From: Pseudomonas yamanorum | GTDB taxonomy: Bacteria > Pseudomonadota > Gammaproteobacteria > Pseudomonadales > Pseudomonadaceae | Assembly (NCBI RefSeq): GCF_013386765.1 | Contig: NZ_JACARE010000024.1 | Span: 63,294 to 127,293, forward strand | Length of the DNA stretch: 64,000 nt | Direction: 5' to 3' | Shown: one piece after another, positions 52,714 through 61,389 of the stretch | Position numbering within the stretch: position 1 is the first letter of the stretch | How the letters are laid out: each line of letters opens with the position of its first letter | Position numbers and translations under genes: made by a program | Notes under the pieces: generated by a model | Told to the model about the DNA's origin: nothing | Databases searched by the model: none | What the model saw: only the letters and a program-made list of their open reading frames with translations

Positions 52714-53277
52714 ATGCTGAAAAAAATCGCCTTCTTTGCCGGTTCCGTACTGTTCGCTGCCAACCTGATGGCGGCCGAGCCTGCCAAGGCACCGCACGTA
52801 TTGATCACTACCACCAATGGCGACATCGAAATCGAACTGGACCCGGTCAAGGCCCCGATCAGCACCAAGAACTTCCTGGCCTATGTCGACAAGGGCTTCT
52901 ACACCAACACCATTTTTCACCGGGTAATCCCGGGGTTCATGGTGCAGGGCGGCGGTTTCACCTCGCAAATGTCGCAAAAGCCGACCGAAGCACCGATCAA
53001 GAACGAAGCCAGCAACGGCCTGCATAACGTGCGCGGTACCTTGTCGATGGCCCGTACCAACGACCCGAACTCCGCCACCAGCCAATTCTTCATCAACGTT
53101 GCGGACAATGCCTTCCTCGACCCGGGCCGCGATGCCGGTTACGCCGTGTTCGCCAAAGTGGTCAAGGGCATGGACGTGGTCGACATCATCGTCAACTCGC
53201 AAACCACCACCAAACAGGGCATGCAGAACGTGCCAATCGATCCTGTCCTGATCAAGTCGGCCAAGCGCATCGACTGA
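52714..53277 (+). CDS. Periplasmic peptidyl-prolyl cis-trans isomerase, cyclophilin type
   Basis: This is a 187-residue cyclophilin with signal KKIAFFAGSVLFAANLMAAEP. Active-site segments are FHRVIPGFMVQGGGFTSQM, with the catalytic arginine, and TNDPNSATSQFFINVADNAFLD. It is PpiA-like, probably helping proline isomerisation in the periplasm. It begins 3 nt after the hydrolase stop, so it may be in one operon with that gene and the LysR gene. After it comes a weak inverted repeat (53294-53320) with no T-run. Confidence 0.95.
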   Translation: MLKKIAFFAGSVLFAANLMAAEPAKAPHVLITTTNGDIEIELDPVKAPISTKNFLAYVDKGFYTNTIFHRVIPGFMVQGGGFTSQMSQKPTEAPIKNEASNGLHNVRGTLSMARTNDPNSATSQFFINVADNAFLDPGRDAGYAVFAKVVKGMDVVDIIVNSQTTTKQGMQNVPIDPVLIKSAKRID

Positions 53278-53335
53278 AGGCTACAGGGAGTTTCGCGCGG
53301 TGCCCAAAAGGCACCGTGCGCATTTGAACAGGAGA

Positions 53336-53350
53336 GCCCGCCGCGCGGGC
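53336..53350 (+). promoter_or_regulatory. GC hairpin between Shine-Dalgarno and start of the ABC gene
   Basis: GCCCGC-CGC-GCGGGC is a perfect six-pair stem. It lies between GGAG at 53331-53334 and the ATG at 53361. Linear spacing is 26 nt, but with the hairpin folded it is 11 nt, which is usable. A TGA at 53325 in frame rules out a start further upstream. Confidence 0.6.
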
Positions 53351-53360
53351 GTCAGACCTA

Positions 53361-55193
53361 ATGCTCTATCGTCGTTTTGAACAACTGATCGACATCTTCC
53401 GCGACGCTCCCAGCGCCGCTCCTCCCGATAAAGTCCTGCCCTTCTATATCTATTACCTGCGCCAGGTATGGCCATGCTTTGCCGCCTTGCTGGTGGTGGG
53501 CCTGATCGGCGCGCTGATCGAAGTGGCGTTGTTCAGCTACCTGAGCCGCATCATTGACCTGGCCCAGGGTACGCCACCCGCCAACTTCTTCCAGATCCAC
53601 GCCACCGAGCTGATCTGGATGGCCGTGGTCGCCCTGCTGCTGCGCCCGATCTTCGGCGCCCTGCATGACCTGCTGGTGCACCAGACCATCAGCCCCGGCA
53701 TGACCAGCCTGATCCGCTGGCAGAACCATAGCTATGTGCTCAAGCAGAGCCTGAATTTCTTCCAGAACGACTTCGCCGGGCGTATTGCCCAGCGCATCAT
53801 GCAAACCGGCAACTCCCTGCGCGACTCTGCAGTGGCCGCCGTGGATGCGATCTGGCACGTGGCGATCTACGCCATCAGCGCCCTGGTGCTGTTCGCCGAA
53901 GCCGACTGGCGCCTGATGATCCCGCTGATTACCTGGATCGTCGCCTACAGCCTGGCCCTGCGTTACTTCGTGCCGCGGGTCAAGGAACGCTCGGTGATTT
54001 CCTCCGAGGCACGCTCCAAACTGATGGGGCGGATTGTCGACGGCTACACCAACATCACCACCTTGAAGCTGTTCGCTCACACGAATTTCGAGCAGAACTA
54101 CGCCAAGGAAGCCATCGTCGAGCAGACCGAGAAAACCCAGATGGCCAGCCGTGTGGTGACCAGCATGGACATCGTGATCACCACCATGAACGGTCTGCTG
54201 ATCGTCACCACCACCGGCCTTGCCCTGTGGCTGTGGACCCAGTCGCTGATTTCGGTGGGCGCCATCGCCCTGGCCACCGGCCTGGTGATTCGTATCGTCA
54301 ACATGTCCGGCTGGATCATGTGGGTGGTCAACGGCATTTTCGAAAACATCGGCATGGTGCAGGACGGCCTGAAAACCATCGCCCAGCCGCTGGCGGTAAC
54401 CGACCGGGAGAACGCCCCGCGCCTGGAAGTGCCCCATGGCGAAGTGCGGTTTGATCAGGTGGATTTCCACTACGGCAAGAAGAGCGGAATCATCAGCGGC
54501 CTGAACCTGGACATCAAGCCAGGTGAAAAAATCGGCCTGATCGGGCCGTCCGGCGCGGGTAAATCCACCCTGGTCAACCTGCTGCTGCGCCTGTACGACC
54601 TGCAAGGCGGACGCATCCTGATCGACGGCCAGAACATCGCCGAAGTCGCCCAGGAAACCCTGCGCGAACAGATCGGCATGATCACCCAGGACACCTCGCT
54701 GCTGCACCGTTCGATCCGCGACAACCTGCTGTATGGCAAGCCGGACGCCACCGATGAAGAACTCTGGGCTGCCGTGCACAAGGCCCGGGCCGACGAATTC
54801 ATTCCGCTGCTGTCGGACGCCGAGGGCCGCACCGGCCTGGATGCTCACGTCGGCGAGCGCGGGGTCAAACTCTCCGGCGGGCAACGCCAGCGCATCGCCA
54901 TTGCGCGGGTACTGCTCAAGGACGCGCCGATCCTGATCATGGACGAAGCCACCTCGGCGCTGGATTCGGAAGTCGAAGCGGCGATCCAGGAAAGCCTGGA
55001 AACCCTGATGCAGGGCAAGACGGTAATCGCCATCGCACACCGCCTTTCCACCATTGCCAGAATGGACAGGCTGGTAGTGCTGGAAAAAGGCCAGATTGCC
55101 GAGAGCGGCAGCCATGCTGAACTGCTCGCACATGGCGGTTTGTATGCGCGATTGTGGCAACACCAGACCGGCGGGTTCGTCGGAATAGACTGA
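53361..55193 (+). CDS. ABC transporter, fused permease and ATPase (exporter type)
   Basis: This is a 610-residue half-transporter with an N-terminal membrane domain of six segments (for example WPCFAALLVVGLIGALIEVAL near residue 37) and a C-terminal ATPase. Visible are Walker A GPSGAGKSTLVNLL near residue 395, the signature LSGGQRQRIAIARV, Walker B ILIMDEATSALD and the H-loop IAIAHRLST. It is MsbA/lipid-exporter-like in organisation and probably works as a homodimer. The substrate is unknown. Its ribosome-binding site is unusual because a hairpin separates it from the start. Confidence 0.92.
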   Translation: MLYRRFEQLIDIFRDAPSAAPPDKVLPFYIYYLRQVWPCFAALLVVGLIGALIEVALFSYLSRIIDLAQGTPPANFFQIHATELIWMAVVALLLRPIFGALHDLLVHQTISPGMTSLIRWQNHSYVLKQSLNFFQNDFAGRIAQRIMQTGNSLRDSAVAAVDAIWHVAIYAISALVLFAEADWRLMIPLITWIVAYSLALRYFVPRVKERSVISSEARSKLMGRIVDGYTNITTLKLFAHTNFEQNYAKEAIVEQTEKTQMASRVVTSMDIVITTMNGLLIVTTTGLALWLWTQSLISVGAIALATGLVIRIVNMSGWIMWVVNGIFENIGMVQDGLKTIAQPLAVTDRENAPRLEVPHGEVRFDQVDFHYGKKSGIISGLNLDIKPGEKIGLIGPSGAGKSTLVNLLLRLYDLQGGRILIDGQNIAEVAQETLREQIGMITQDTSLLHRSIRDNLLYGKPDATDEELWAAVHKARADEFIPLLSDAEGRTGLDAHVGERGVKLSGGQRQRIAIARVLLKDAPILIMDEATSALDSEVEAAIQESLETLMQGKTVIAIAHRLSTIARMDRLVVLEKGQIAESGSHAELLAHGGLYARLWQHQTGGFVGID

Positions 55194-55282
55194 TTCCGTT
55201 GGTTAACGACTACCTCAATTCCGAACAATTCTGACAGTTTTCTCTATCCCGCTGGTCTCGCGACACAATCCTGCTGTACTCC

Positions 55283-55308
55283 AATCAGGCCCCAGGAGGG
55301 CCCTGATT
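55283..55308 (+). terminator. Hairpin between the ABC gene and aqpZ
   Basis: AATCAGGCCCC and GGGCCCTGATT pair except for one position, around a four-base loop, 89 nt after the ABC stop and 65 nt before aqpZ. Only three T residues follow, so it is either a weak terminator or a leader structure of aqpZ. Confidence 0.45.
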
Positions 55309-55372
55309 TAAGGCAGCAGGGACGCATTACAGACCCGTTAATCAGATAGAGAAATCTACTAAGGATGTGTTC

Positions 55373-56074
55373 ATGTCACTGTTCAAACGTTCAGTTACGG
55401 AAGGACTGGGTACGTTTTGGCTGGTGTTGGGCGGCTGTGGGAGTGCGGTGTTGGCCGCAGCGTTCCCCAACGTCGGGATCGGTCTGCTCGGTGTGGCCCT
55501 GGCGTTCGGGCTCACGGTGCTGACCATGGCATTTGCCATCGGGCATATCAGCGGCTGTCACCTGAACCCGGCAGTCTCGGTGGGGCTGGTAGTGGGCGGA
55601 AGATTTCCGGCCAGGGAGTTACCGGCGTACATCGTGTCCCAGGTGATCGGCGGCACCATCGCCGCCGCGCTGTTGTACTTCATCGCCAGCGGCAAGCCCG
55701 GGTTCGAACTGGCCTCGGGGCTCGCCAGCAACGGCTATGGCGAGCATTCGCCCGGTGGTTATTCGATGGCAGCGGGGTTTGTCTGTGAGCTGGTGATGAC
55801 GGCGATGTTTGTGCTGATCATCCTCGGCGCCACCGACCGCCGTGCCCCGGCAGGCCTGGCGCCGATCGCCATCGGCCTGGCGCTGACACTGATCCACCTG
55901 ATCTCGATCCCCGTCACCAACACCTCGGTCAACCCGGCCCGCAGTACCGGCCCGGCGCTGATTGTCGGCGGATGGGCGCTGCAGCAGTTGTGGATGTTCT
56001 GGCTGGCGCCGATCCTGGGTGCAGTGGTCGGCGGTTTCACCTATCGATGGCTGGGCAAGGAAGAAACAGCCTGA
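55373..56074 (+). CDS. aqpZ: Aquaporin Z
   Basis: This is a 233-residue inner-membrane water channel. Six membrane segments are visible, and the two NPA half-helices are intact: SGCHLNPAVSVGL and TSVNPARSTGPAL. Before the second, IHLISIPVTN gives the His and Ile typical of the AqpZ selectivity filter, pointing to water rather than glycerol. The ATG at 55373 has AAGGA eight nt upstream; a GTG two codons earlier is less likely. The length matches E. coli AqpZ. Confidence 0.96.
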   Translation: MSLFKRSVTEGLGTFWLVLGGCGSAVLAAAFPNVGIGLLGVALAFGLTVLTMAFAIGHISGCHLNPAVSVGLVVGGRFPARELPAYIVSQVIGGTIAAALLYFIASGKPGFELASGLASNGYGEHSPGGYSMAAGFVCELVMTAMFVLIILGATDRRAPAGLAPIAIGLALTLIHLISIPVTNTSVNPARSTGPALIVGGWALQQLWMFWLAPILGAVVGGFTYRWLGKEETA

Positions 56075-56085
56075 GCCAACCGGGT

Positions 56086-57210
56086 TCAGCCTTGCCGGTA
56101 AGGCAGGGCTGTTCTCGCCTCTTCGGCATACGCCAGAATCCCCACGCTTTCGCGCTCCAGGAAATCCGCCACCGCCGCCTTCAATCCCGGATGCCGCAGG
56201 TAGTGCCAGGAATGGGTGATCACCGGCTCAAACCCGCGAATCAACTTGTGCTCGCCCTGAGCGCCGGCGTCGAAACGCTGCAAGCCATGGGCAATCGCAT
56301 AGTCCATGCCTTGATAGAAACACGTCTCGAAATGCAGCCGGTCGAACTCCGCCAGGCAGCCCCAATAACGTCCATAAAAACTGTCGCCGCCGATCAGGCT
56401 GAAGGCCATGGCCACCGGCCGTGAACCTTGCTTGGCCAGCACCACGCGAATGGCCTCGGGCATGCGTTCGGCCAGCAGGCTGAAAAACGCCCGGGTCAGG
56501 TAGGGCGATTGTCGGCGCACGGCGTAGGTATTGGCGTAACAGGCATAGACAAAATCCCACTGCGCCTCGCTCAACTCATGGCCTTGCAACCACTCGAACT
56601 CGATGCCCTGCCCCGCCACCTGTTCGCGCTCCTTGCGCATCTGTTTGCGCTTGCGTGAACTCAGGGCGTCGAGGAAGTCCTGGAAGTCACGGTAACCACG
56701 GTTCTGCCAATGAAACTGGCAACCCAGGCGCTGCAGCCAACCCGGCTGCTCAGCCAGTGCCGTGTCTGCCAAGGCATCGGTAAAGTTGATATGCGCGCTG
56801 GAAAGGCCTTCGATCTCCAGGTAACCGGGCAGGCTTTTAAGCAATTCGAAACCGTCCTGGGCGCTGGCCGCCAACAGGCGCGGACCGCTGACCGGACTGA
56901 AGGGCACAGCCGTCAGCAACTTCGGGTAGTAGTCGATACCCGCACGCTCGCAGGCATCGGCCCAACCGTGGTCGAACACATATTCGCCGTAGGAATGCCA
57001 TTTACGATAGCTGGGCAACGCGGCAATCAGCCGGCCACCTTCGTAGTGCAGCAAATGCTCGGGCTGCCAGCCGGAATGCGGGCCAATACTGGCACTGTCT
57101 TCCAGGGCACTGAGAAACGCATGGCGCAGAAACGGCTGATCGACGGGGACCAACGCGTTCCATTCATCGGGCGCAATCTCGGACAGGTTATTCAAACGTT
57201 GTAACGGCAT
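56086..57210 (-). CDS. GNAT/FemAB-like acyltransferase family protein (DUF482)
   Basis: This is a 374-residue protein with the DUF482 layout: RLNNLSEIAPDEWNALVP at the N-terminus, HAFLSALEDSASIGPHSGW (about residue 30), SSRKRKQMRKEREQV near residue 185, and SLIGGDSFYGRYWG followed by HFETCFYQGMDYAI near residue 285. Such proteins are annotated as peptidoglycan biosynthesis/recognition, with a GNAT fold and no proven reaction. No signal peptide is seen. It is convergent with aqpZ, 11 bp apart, and its start lies by a BIME. Confidence 0.88.
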   Translation of the reverse strand: MPLQRLNNLSEIAPDEWNALVPVDQPFLRHAFLSALEDSASIGPHSGWQPEHLLHYEGGRLIAALPSYRKWHSYGEYVFDHGWADACERAGIDYYPKLLTAVPFSPVSGPRLLAASAQDGFELLKSLPGYLEIEGLSSAHINFTDALADTALAEQPGWLQRLGCQFHWQNRGYRDFQDFLDALSSRKRKQMRKEREQVAGQGIEFEWLQGHELSEAQWDFVYACYANTYAVRRQSPYLTRAFFSLLAERMPEAIRVVLAKQGSRPVAMAFSLIGGDSFYGRYWGCLAEFDRLHFETCFYQGMDYAIAHGLQRFDAGAQGEHKLIRGFEPVITHSWHYLRHPGLKAAVADFLERESVGILAYAEEARTALPYRQG

Positions 57211-57233
57211 CCCATTCCCCGACGGTCACAGCT

Positions 57234-57339
57234 TTGTGTAGGAGCGAGCTTGCTCGCGATGGTCGTTAACGAAAACGCGACCATTCTGACAGAACGCGGT
57301 GGTCTCTGGTTCTTCGCGAGCAAGCTTGCTCCTACAAGG
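57234..57339. repeat. BIME, GTAGGAGCGAGC type
   Basis: gtgtaggagcgagcttgctcgc faces gcgagcaagcttgctcctac. The spacer, ggtcgttaacgaaaacgcg to ggttcttcgcgag, is nearly that of the BIME at 61-161. Confidence 0.93.
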
Positions 57340-57347
57340 CTCGACGC

Positions 57348-57376
57348 AAAAAAAAGCCCCGCCAAACGGCAGGGCA
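57348..57376 (-). terminator. Terminator of the porin gene
   Basis: On the minus strand, GCCCTGCC, GTTT and GGCGGGGC form an eight-pair stem (one G-U), followed by eight T residues. It lies about 65 nt after the porin stop at 57441. Confidence 0.92.
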
Positions 57377-57440
57377 AAACCAAATGAGGAGCGCTTTAAC
57401 GGATGAAGAAAGAGCGCCTTGGAGCGGTGTTACAGGTTGC

Positions 57441-58775
57441 TTAGAACACGTATTGCACGCGGGCTACGATGGCGTCGCCGCTGTCGTCGCCATTGGCGTT
57501 CTGGATCTTGTCAGTGCTGACCTTGAGGTAGTTGGCAGAGATCTTCACCGCTTCGTTGGCGTACCAGTTGACGCCGATGGTGTTCAGGCTGGCCTTGGCG
57601 TCGCCCACTTCACGGGTCGCGCTGTTACGCACCACGTTTTTGTCGTCAACGCTGATGTTGTCGTAGCGGTAGAACACTTCCCACGCACCGAATTGCTTGT
57701 TCTGCGGCTTGATGGTGTCGAACTTGGCGCCGTCGAGTTTGTAGACCCGGGACTCGCCGGTCAGGGTGTAGGCCACCTGACCGTAGAAACCTGTGGCCTT
57801 CACGTCCTGATAAGCGGCGCTGTCGGCCTTCATCTTGCGATTCAGGTATTCGGCCTGCACAGACAGCGGGCCACGGGCGAAGGCAAATTCACCACCGAAC
57901 ACCGTGTCGGTGTCGTAGGCATCGTTCGCGGTCAGGTTGCCGGAGTCCAGCCCCACGCCGCCGCCGAACGTCGCACGGTTGCCGTTGGCGCCGGCATCGT
58001 TGCCGCCGTTGGTGGCAACGCCGCGAGCGTCCAGGCGAGGACGGATTCGTGAGTCGAACGAGGTGTCTTTCAGGTCTCGCACCGCCACGTCCACACCCAG
58101 GTGCAAGACGTTGCCGCTGTCGTGCATCGGCGCAAACACGGCACGGGCGTTGAACTGCTTCACGCCTTTTCCGTTCTTGTCGTTGATGTCCTTGGATGAC
58201 ACGCCGGAGGACAGGTAGGCCACGTCGGCCACCACAGCGCTGACTTGCAGCCCCATGCCGTTTTCATGGGAGTTGACCCAGTCGGCGACTTCATAACCCA
58301 GGTTACGCTCGATGGCGGTCACCCACTTGGAGCTGGTGGCTTTTTCCAGGCCGAAGTCCTGGTCGAAACGACCCGCGCGAATCACCACCGGCTTGAAGCC
58401 TACGTACGAGAAGGACGCTTCGTCGAAGTAGCCATCGTCGGCGTTACCGGAGTTGTGGGAGAAATCGTAGTTGATCTGGTATTTCCAATCCTTGTACACC
58501 GTGCCGCCCAATTCGAGGTAGGCGCGACGGAAGTACGTCGCGTCGGCCGAGTTGCCGTTCTTGGTGTAAAAGCCATCAAAGGTGCCGTAATCAGCCTGCA
58601 AGCGACCACCCAGCTTGAAGCTGAAATTCTGGTCGGTAGTTGCAACCTCAAGGCCGCCCTTGGTTTTGACAACGATATCGGCACCGTCAGTAGTGACAGT
58701 ACCGGCGAAAGCCTGGGCGGTGACGGCCAGGGCCAGGACGCTGGCCGCGAAACCGGCGAAGTGCTTACGGATCAT
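57441..58775 (-). CDS. Phosphate-selective (OprP/OprO-type) porin
   Basis: This is a 444-residue outer-membrane barrel with signal RKHFAGFAASVLALAVTAQAFAG. The mature part starts TVTTDGADIVVKTKGGLEVA and contains FKLGGRLQADYGTF, a typical OprP/OprO opening, and ends in Phe (RVQYVF), the BAM signal. A phosphate or pyrophosphate channel is the family role. I found no PhoB box upstream, so regulation by phosphate is not supported here. An ECF sigma/anti-sigma pair lies upstream on the same strand, as near P. aeruginosa oprO/oprP. Confidence 0.9.
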   Translation of the reverse strand: MIRKHFAGFAASVLALAVTAQAFAGTVTTDGADIVVKTKGGLEVATTDQNFSFKLGGRLQADYGTFDGFYTKNGNSADATYFRRAYLELGGTVYKDWKYQINYDFSHNSGNADDGYFDEASFSYVGFKPVVIRAGRFDQDFGLEKATSSKWVTAIERNLGYEVADWVNSHENGMGLQVSAVVADVAYLSSGVSSKDINDKNGKGVKQFNARAVFAPMHDSGNVLHLGVDVAVRDLKDTSFDSRIRPRLDARGVATNGGNDAGANGNRATFGGGVGLDSGNLTANDAYDTDTVFGGEFAFARGPLSVQAEYLNRKMKADSAAYQDVKATGFYGQVAYTLTGESRVYKLDGAKFDTIKPQNKQFGAWEVFYRYDNISVDDKNVVRNSATREVGDAKASLNTIGVNWYANEAVKISANYLKVSTDKIQNANGDDSGDAIVARVQYVF

Positions 58776-59114
58776 CGAAGAATTCCCCTAATTGATGGTC
58801 TTGTGCATTGGCAAAACACGCGGTTTAGAGCCGCTCGTGTTGGGGGGCGATCTTGGCGAGGGGATATTTCAGGCGGGTTGCTGGAACATAAAGATTTTGT
58901 TACTCGGGAACTTTTTAATAGCCAATCGAAATAAGCCAAAGGCCCCATACATCAAGGCTTCAGAGCGATAAAATGGTGAAAATGCCAGATGTTGCAAAAT
59001 GTAAAAACACCCGAGAAAAATGAAATATTTTCCATATTGATTATTTTTTGAGCAAAAAAAAGCCCGCATCTTTTACCGATGCGGGCTTCGTTTCAGTGTG
59101 AAAAGTGACGGGTA
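58776..59114. other. Upstream region of the porin gene
   Basis: This 339-bp gap is AT-rich in 58880-59054 and probably carries the porin promoter. aacacgcggtttagagccgctcgtgtt at about 58816-58842 can form a partial hairpin in the likely leader. The sigma/anti-sigma terminator lies at 59054-59087. I see no CTGTCAT-type PhoB repeats and no small gene. Confidence 0.55.
59054..59087 (-). terminator. Terminator of the sigma/anti-sigma unit
   Basis: On the minus strand, AAGCCCGCATC, GGTAAAA and GATGCGGGCTT are followed by seven T residues. This is a strong intrinsic terminator 28 nt after the anti-sigma stop. It isolates the porin gene from the sigma operon. Confidence 0.94.
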
Positions 59115-59348
59115 TTACTGGTCGCGGGAACGCTCGGCGGCCAGGCGTTCGGCCAACGCATCAATATCGGCGATTGGCGGCTCGGGCAGGATCTTCAGCG
59201 TCGCCTGCATCAAGCGCATCTGCCGGATAAAGCGCCGGCAGTTGGGGCAGAACATCAGGTGATGGCGCACCAGCAGACGTTCGCGAAAGGTCAGTTGCCC
59301 ATCGAGAAAGTCACTGGAACGCGCCACTTGTTCCTTACAGGTCAACAT
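59115..59348 (-). CDS. Putative anti-sigma factor, zf-HC2 type
   Basis: This is a 77-residue soluble protein with a zinc-finger HC2 motif, His 30-x3-Cys 34-x2-Cys 37 (HLMFCPNC), and another Cys at position 4, as in ZAS-type anti-sigma factors such as ChrR/RsrA. No membrane segment is present, so it would be a cytoplasmic sensor, perhaps of oxidants. It overlaps the 3' end of the ECF sigma gene by 7 nt, the standard arrangement for a sigma and its inhibitor. Confidence 0.9.
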   Translation of the reverse strand: MLTCKEQVARSSDFLDGQLTFRERLLVRHHLMFCPNCRRFIRQMRLMQATLKILPEPPIADIDALAERLAAERSRDQ

Positions 59349-59956
59349 TCGCCGGTTTCCTCAAAATGCTCCACCGTGGCGAAGACTTTAAGCCGTGCTC
59401 GATGCAGCAGCACACGAACATTGGAGAGCGATAGTGTCAGAAGATTACAAATCTCTTCCAATTCCAGGCCCTGACGCTCCCGCAGCAGCAACACACTGCC
59501 TTGCAGCTCGGAAAGACTGGCCAGGGTGTGCTCCAGGCATTCGCGCAGTTCGTCTTCGGTAAGCAGCGCTTCGGGTGTGTCCTGGTGCCAGGCAAACGGC
59601 GCGACGGCCCAGTGACCGTCATCCGGCACAAAGCGATCATCGCCGATGGTGCCGTGGGGTGACGGCAGGTCATCGAGCAGCACTTCCCGGCGACTTTGCT
59701 TGTAGCGGCCCTTGGCCGAGTTGGCCGTGATGGTCAGCAGCCAGGTCTTGAGGCTGGAGCGCCCCTCGAACTTTGCCAGGTTGCGCACTACCGAGAGCCA
59801 GGCGTCCTGCACCACTTCATCGGCATGGCGCTGGCCGACGATGGCATAGGCCACGGCGCGCATGGCGCTCTGGTAGGTGGTGACCATTTCCTTGTAGGCC
59901 CGCTGCTCGCCCTTGAGCAATCGTTCAAGCAGGTGCGCGTCGTCCGCTGCTGCCAT
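59342..59956 (-). CDS. ECF-family RNA polymerase sigma factor
   Basis: This is a 204-residue sigma factor. Region 2 is AYKEMVTTYQSAMRAVAYAIVG to DAWLSVVRNLAKFEGRSSLKTWL, with the usual ADEVVQDAW core. Region 4 is LECLEHTLASL followed by the helix-turn-helix LEEICNLLTLSLSNVRVLLHRARLKVF. It starts 25 nt after the FabH-like stop and overlaps the anti-sigma gene. In P. aeruginosa PA3285 is an ECF factor beside PA3286 (FabH-like), matching this order. The target promoters are unknown. Confidence 0.94.
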   Translation of the reverse strand: MAAADDAHLLERLLKGEQRAYKEMVTTYQSAMRAVAYAIVGQRHADEVVQDAWLSVVRNLAKFEGRSSLKTWLLTITANSAKGRYKQSRREVLLDDLPSPHGTIGDDRFVPDDGHWAVAPFAWHQDTPEALLTEDELRECLEHTLASLSELQGSVLLLRERQGLELEEICNLLTLSLSNVRVLLHRARLKVFATVEHFEETGEC

Positions 59957-59981
59957 TCAAGACCTCGATTTCAAAACATGA

Positions 59982-61103
59982 TCAGCGTTTGCGCAGAATC
60001 ACGCTACCAATCGAATACCCAGCGCCAAACGAGCTGAGCACGGCCACAGCCCCCTTGGGCAAGTCGTCCTGATAGGTGTGAAACGCAATCACCGAACCGG
60101 CCGAGCTGGTGTTGGCGTAAGTATCGAGGATCACCGGCGCTTCTTCCACCGAAGCCTCGCGGCCCAGCAGTTTCTTGACGATCAGGTGGTTCATGCTGAG
60201 ATTGGCCTGATGCAGCCAGAAACGCTTCACATCGCCCACATTCAGCTGGTTTTCCGTCAGGTGCTTGCCGATCAACTCGGCGACCATCGGGCAGACATCA
60301 CGGAAGACTTTGCGGCCTTCTTGCACGAACAGCTTGTCTGGAGCACCGATGCCCTCTTCCGCCGCGCGGTTGAGGAAACCGAAGTTATTGCGGATGTTGT
60401 TGGAGAACTTGGTCAGCAGCTTGGTGCTCACTACGTCGAATTGATGCTTCGATGTAGCAAGGTCCGCGCGCTCCAGAATCACCGCAGTGGCCGCGTCACC
60501 GAAGATGAAGTGGCTGTCACGGTCACGGAAGTTCAGGTGACCGGTGCAGATCTCCGGGTTGACCATCAGGATCGCCCGGGCCTGGCCGAGCTGGATGCTG
60601 TTGGCGGCGTTCTGGATGCCGAAGGTCGCCGACGAGCACGCCACGTTCATGTCAAAGCCGAAACCCTGGATGCCCAGCGCTTCCTGGACTTCGATGGCAA
60701 TCGCCGGGTACGCCCGCTGCAGGTTGGAACAGGCGACGATCACGCCATCGATGTCGGCGGCGGTCTTGCCGGCACGCTGCAAGGCTTGCTCGGCAGCACC
60801 CACGGCCATCTGGCAGAGGATCGACCACTCGTCGTTGGAACGCTCGGGCAGGCGCGGTGCCATGCGCTGCGGGTCGAGAATGCCAGCCTTGTCCATGACA
60901 AAGCGGCTCTTGATGCCCGAGGCCTTTTCGATGAAGGCGGCGCTGGATTCGGTCAGGGCCTGAACCTCACCGCGTTCGATGGCGGCGGCGTTATCCAGGT
61001 TGAACTGTTGCACGTAAGCATTGAAAGACTGCACCAGCTCTTCGTTGGAGATGCTGTTGGCCGGGGTATACAGGCCTGTGCCGCTGATGACGACGTTATG
61101 CAC
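59982..61103 (-). CDS. Beta-ketoacyl-ACP synthase III-like (PA3286-type)
   Basis: This is a 373-residue condensing enzyme with thiolase fold and complete triad: Cys 156 (MNVACSSATFG), His 298 (WLHQANLSMNH) and Asn 331 (DTYANTSSAGS). It is longer than classical FabH (about 317) because of an N-terminal insert, as is P. aeruginosa PA3286. From memory, PA3286 condenses octanoyl-CoA with malonyl-ACP, feeding beta-oxidation products back into fatty acid synthesis. Together with the sigma gene directly downstream it forms a likely operon. The substrate is inferred from that relative. Confidence 0.9.
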   Translation of the reverse strand: MHNVVISGTGLYTPANSISNEELVQSFNAYVQQFNLDNAAAIERGEVQALTESSAAFIEKASGIKSRFVMDKAGILDPQRMAPRLPERSNDEWSILCQMAVGAAEQALQRAGKTAADIDGVIVACSNLQRAYPAIAIEVQEALGIQGFGFDMNVACSSATFGIQNAANSIQLGQARAILMVNPEICTGHLNFRDRDSHFIFGDAATAVILERADLATSKHQFDVVSTKLLTKFSNNIRNNFGFLNRAAEEGIGAPDKLFVQEGRKVFRDVCPMVAELIGKHLTENQLNVGDVKRFWLHQANLSMNHLIVKKLLGREASVEEAPVILDTYANTSSAGSVIAFHTYQDDLPKGAVAVLSSFGAGYSIGSVILRKR

Positions 61104-61321
61104 GGTCGTTCCTCTAAATCTGTTCAGGCAGAAGGGTATTGGTACCGTCGTACCAAACCGTAAGTAGTTTTATGCCGCCCAGCGGCCTTCAAACTGGAAA
61201 CGCTTTATTCCATCGCGCCACGGCTGCACCAGCCCAACTCGACGATCCCGGCATTTATAACCGCGAAGTTTGCCACAACATCGAGAACTTGGCGCCCTGT
61301 CCCGGACAAACACCTTTACCC

Positions 61322-61374
61322 CTGTGGCGAGCGACTGTGGCTTGCTCGCTCACCACAGTCGCTCGCCACAGTTG
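61322..61374. repeat. REP pair between fabH-like gene and hrpA
   Basis: ctgtggcgagcgactgtggc faces ccacagtcgctcgccacag with a nine-base centre (ttgctcgctca). It can fold as one long hairpin and may also end hrpA transcription. Confidence 0.85.
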
Positions 61375-61389
61375 CTTGCCGCACGTCGG

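Noticed and set aside
58776..59114. PhoB box for the OprP-type porin
   Set aside because: I looked for CTGTCAT-type direct repeats on both strands and found none, so phosphate control is not claimed.
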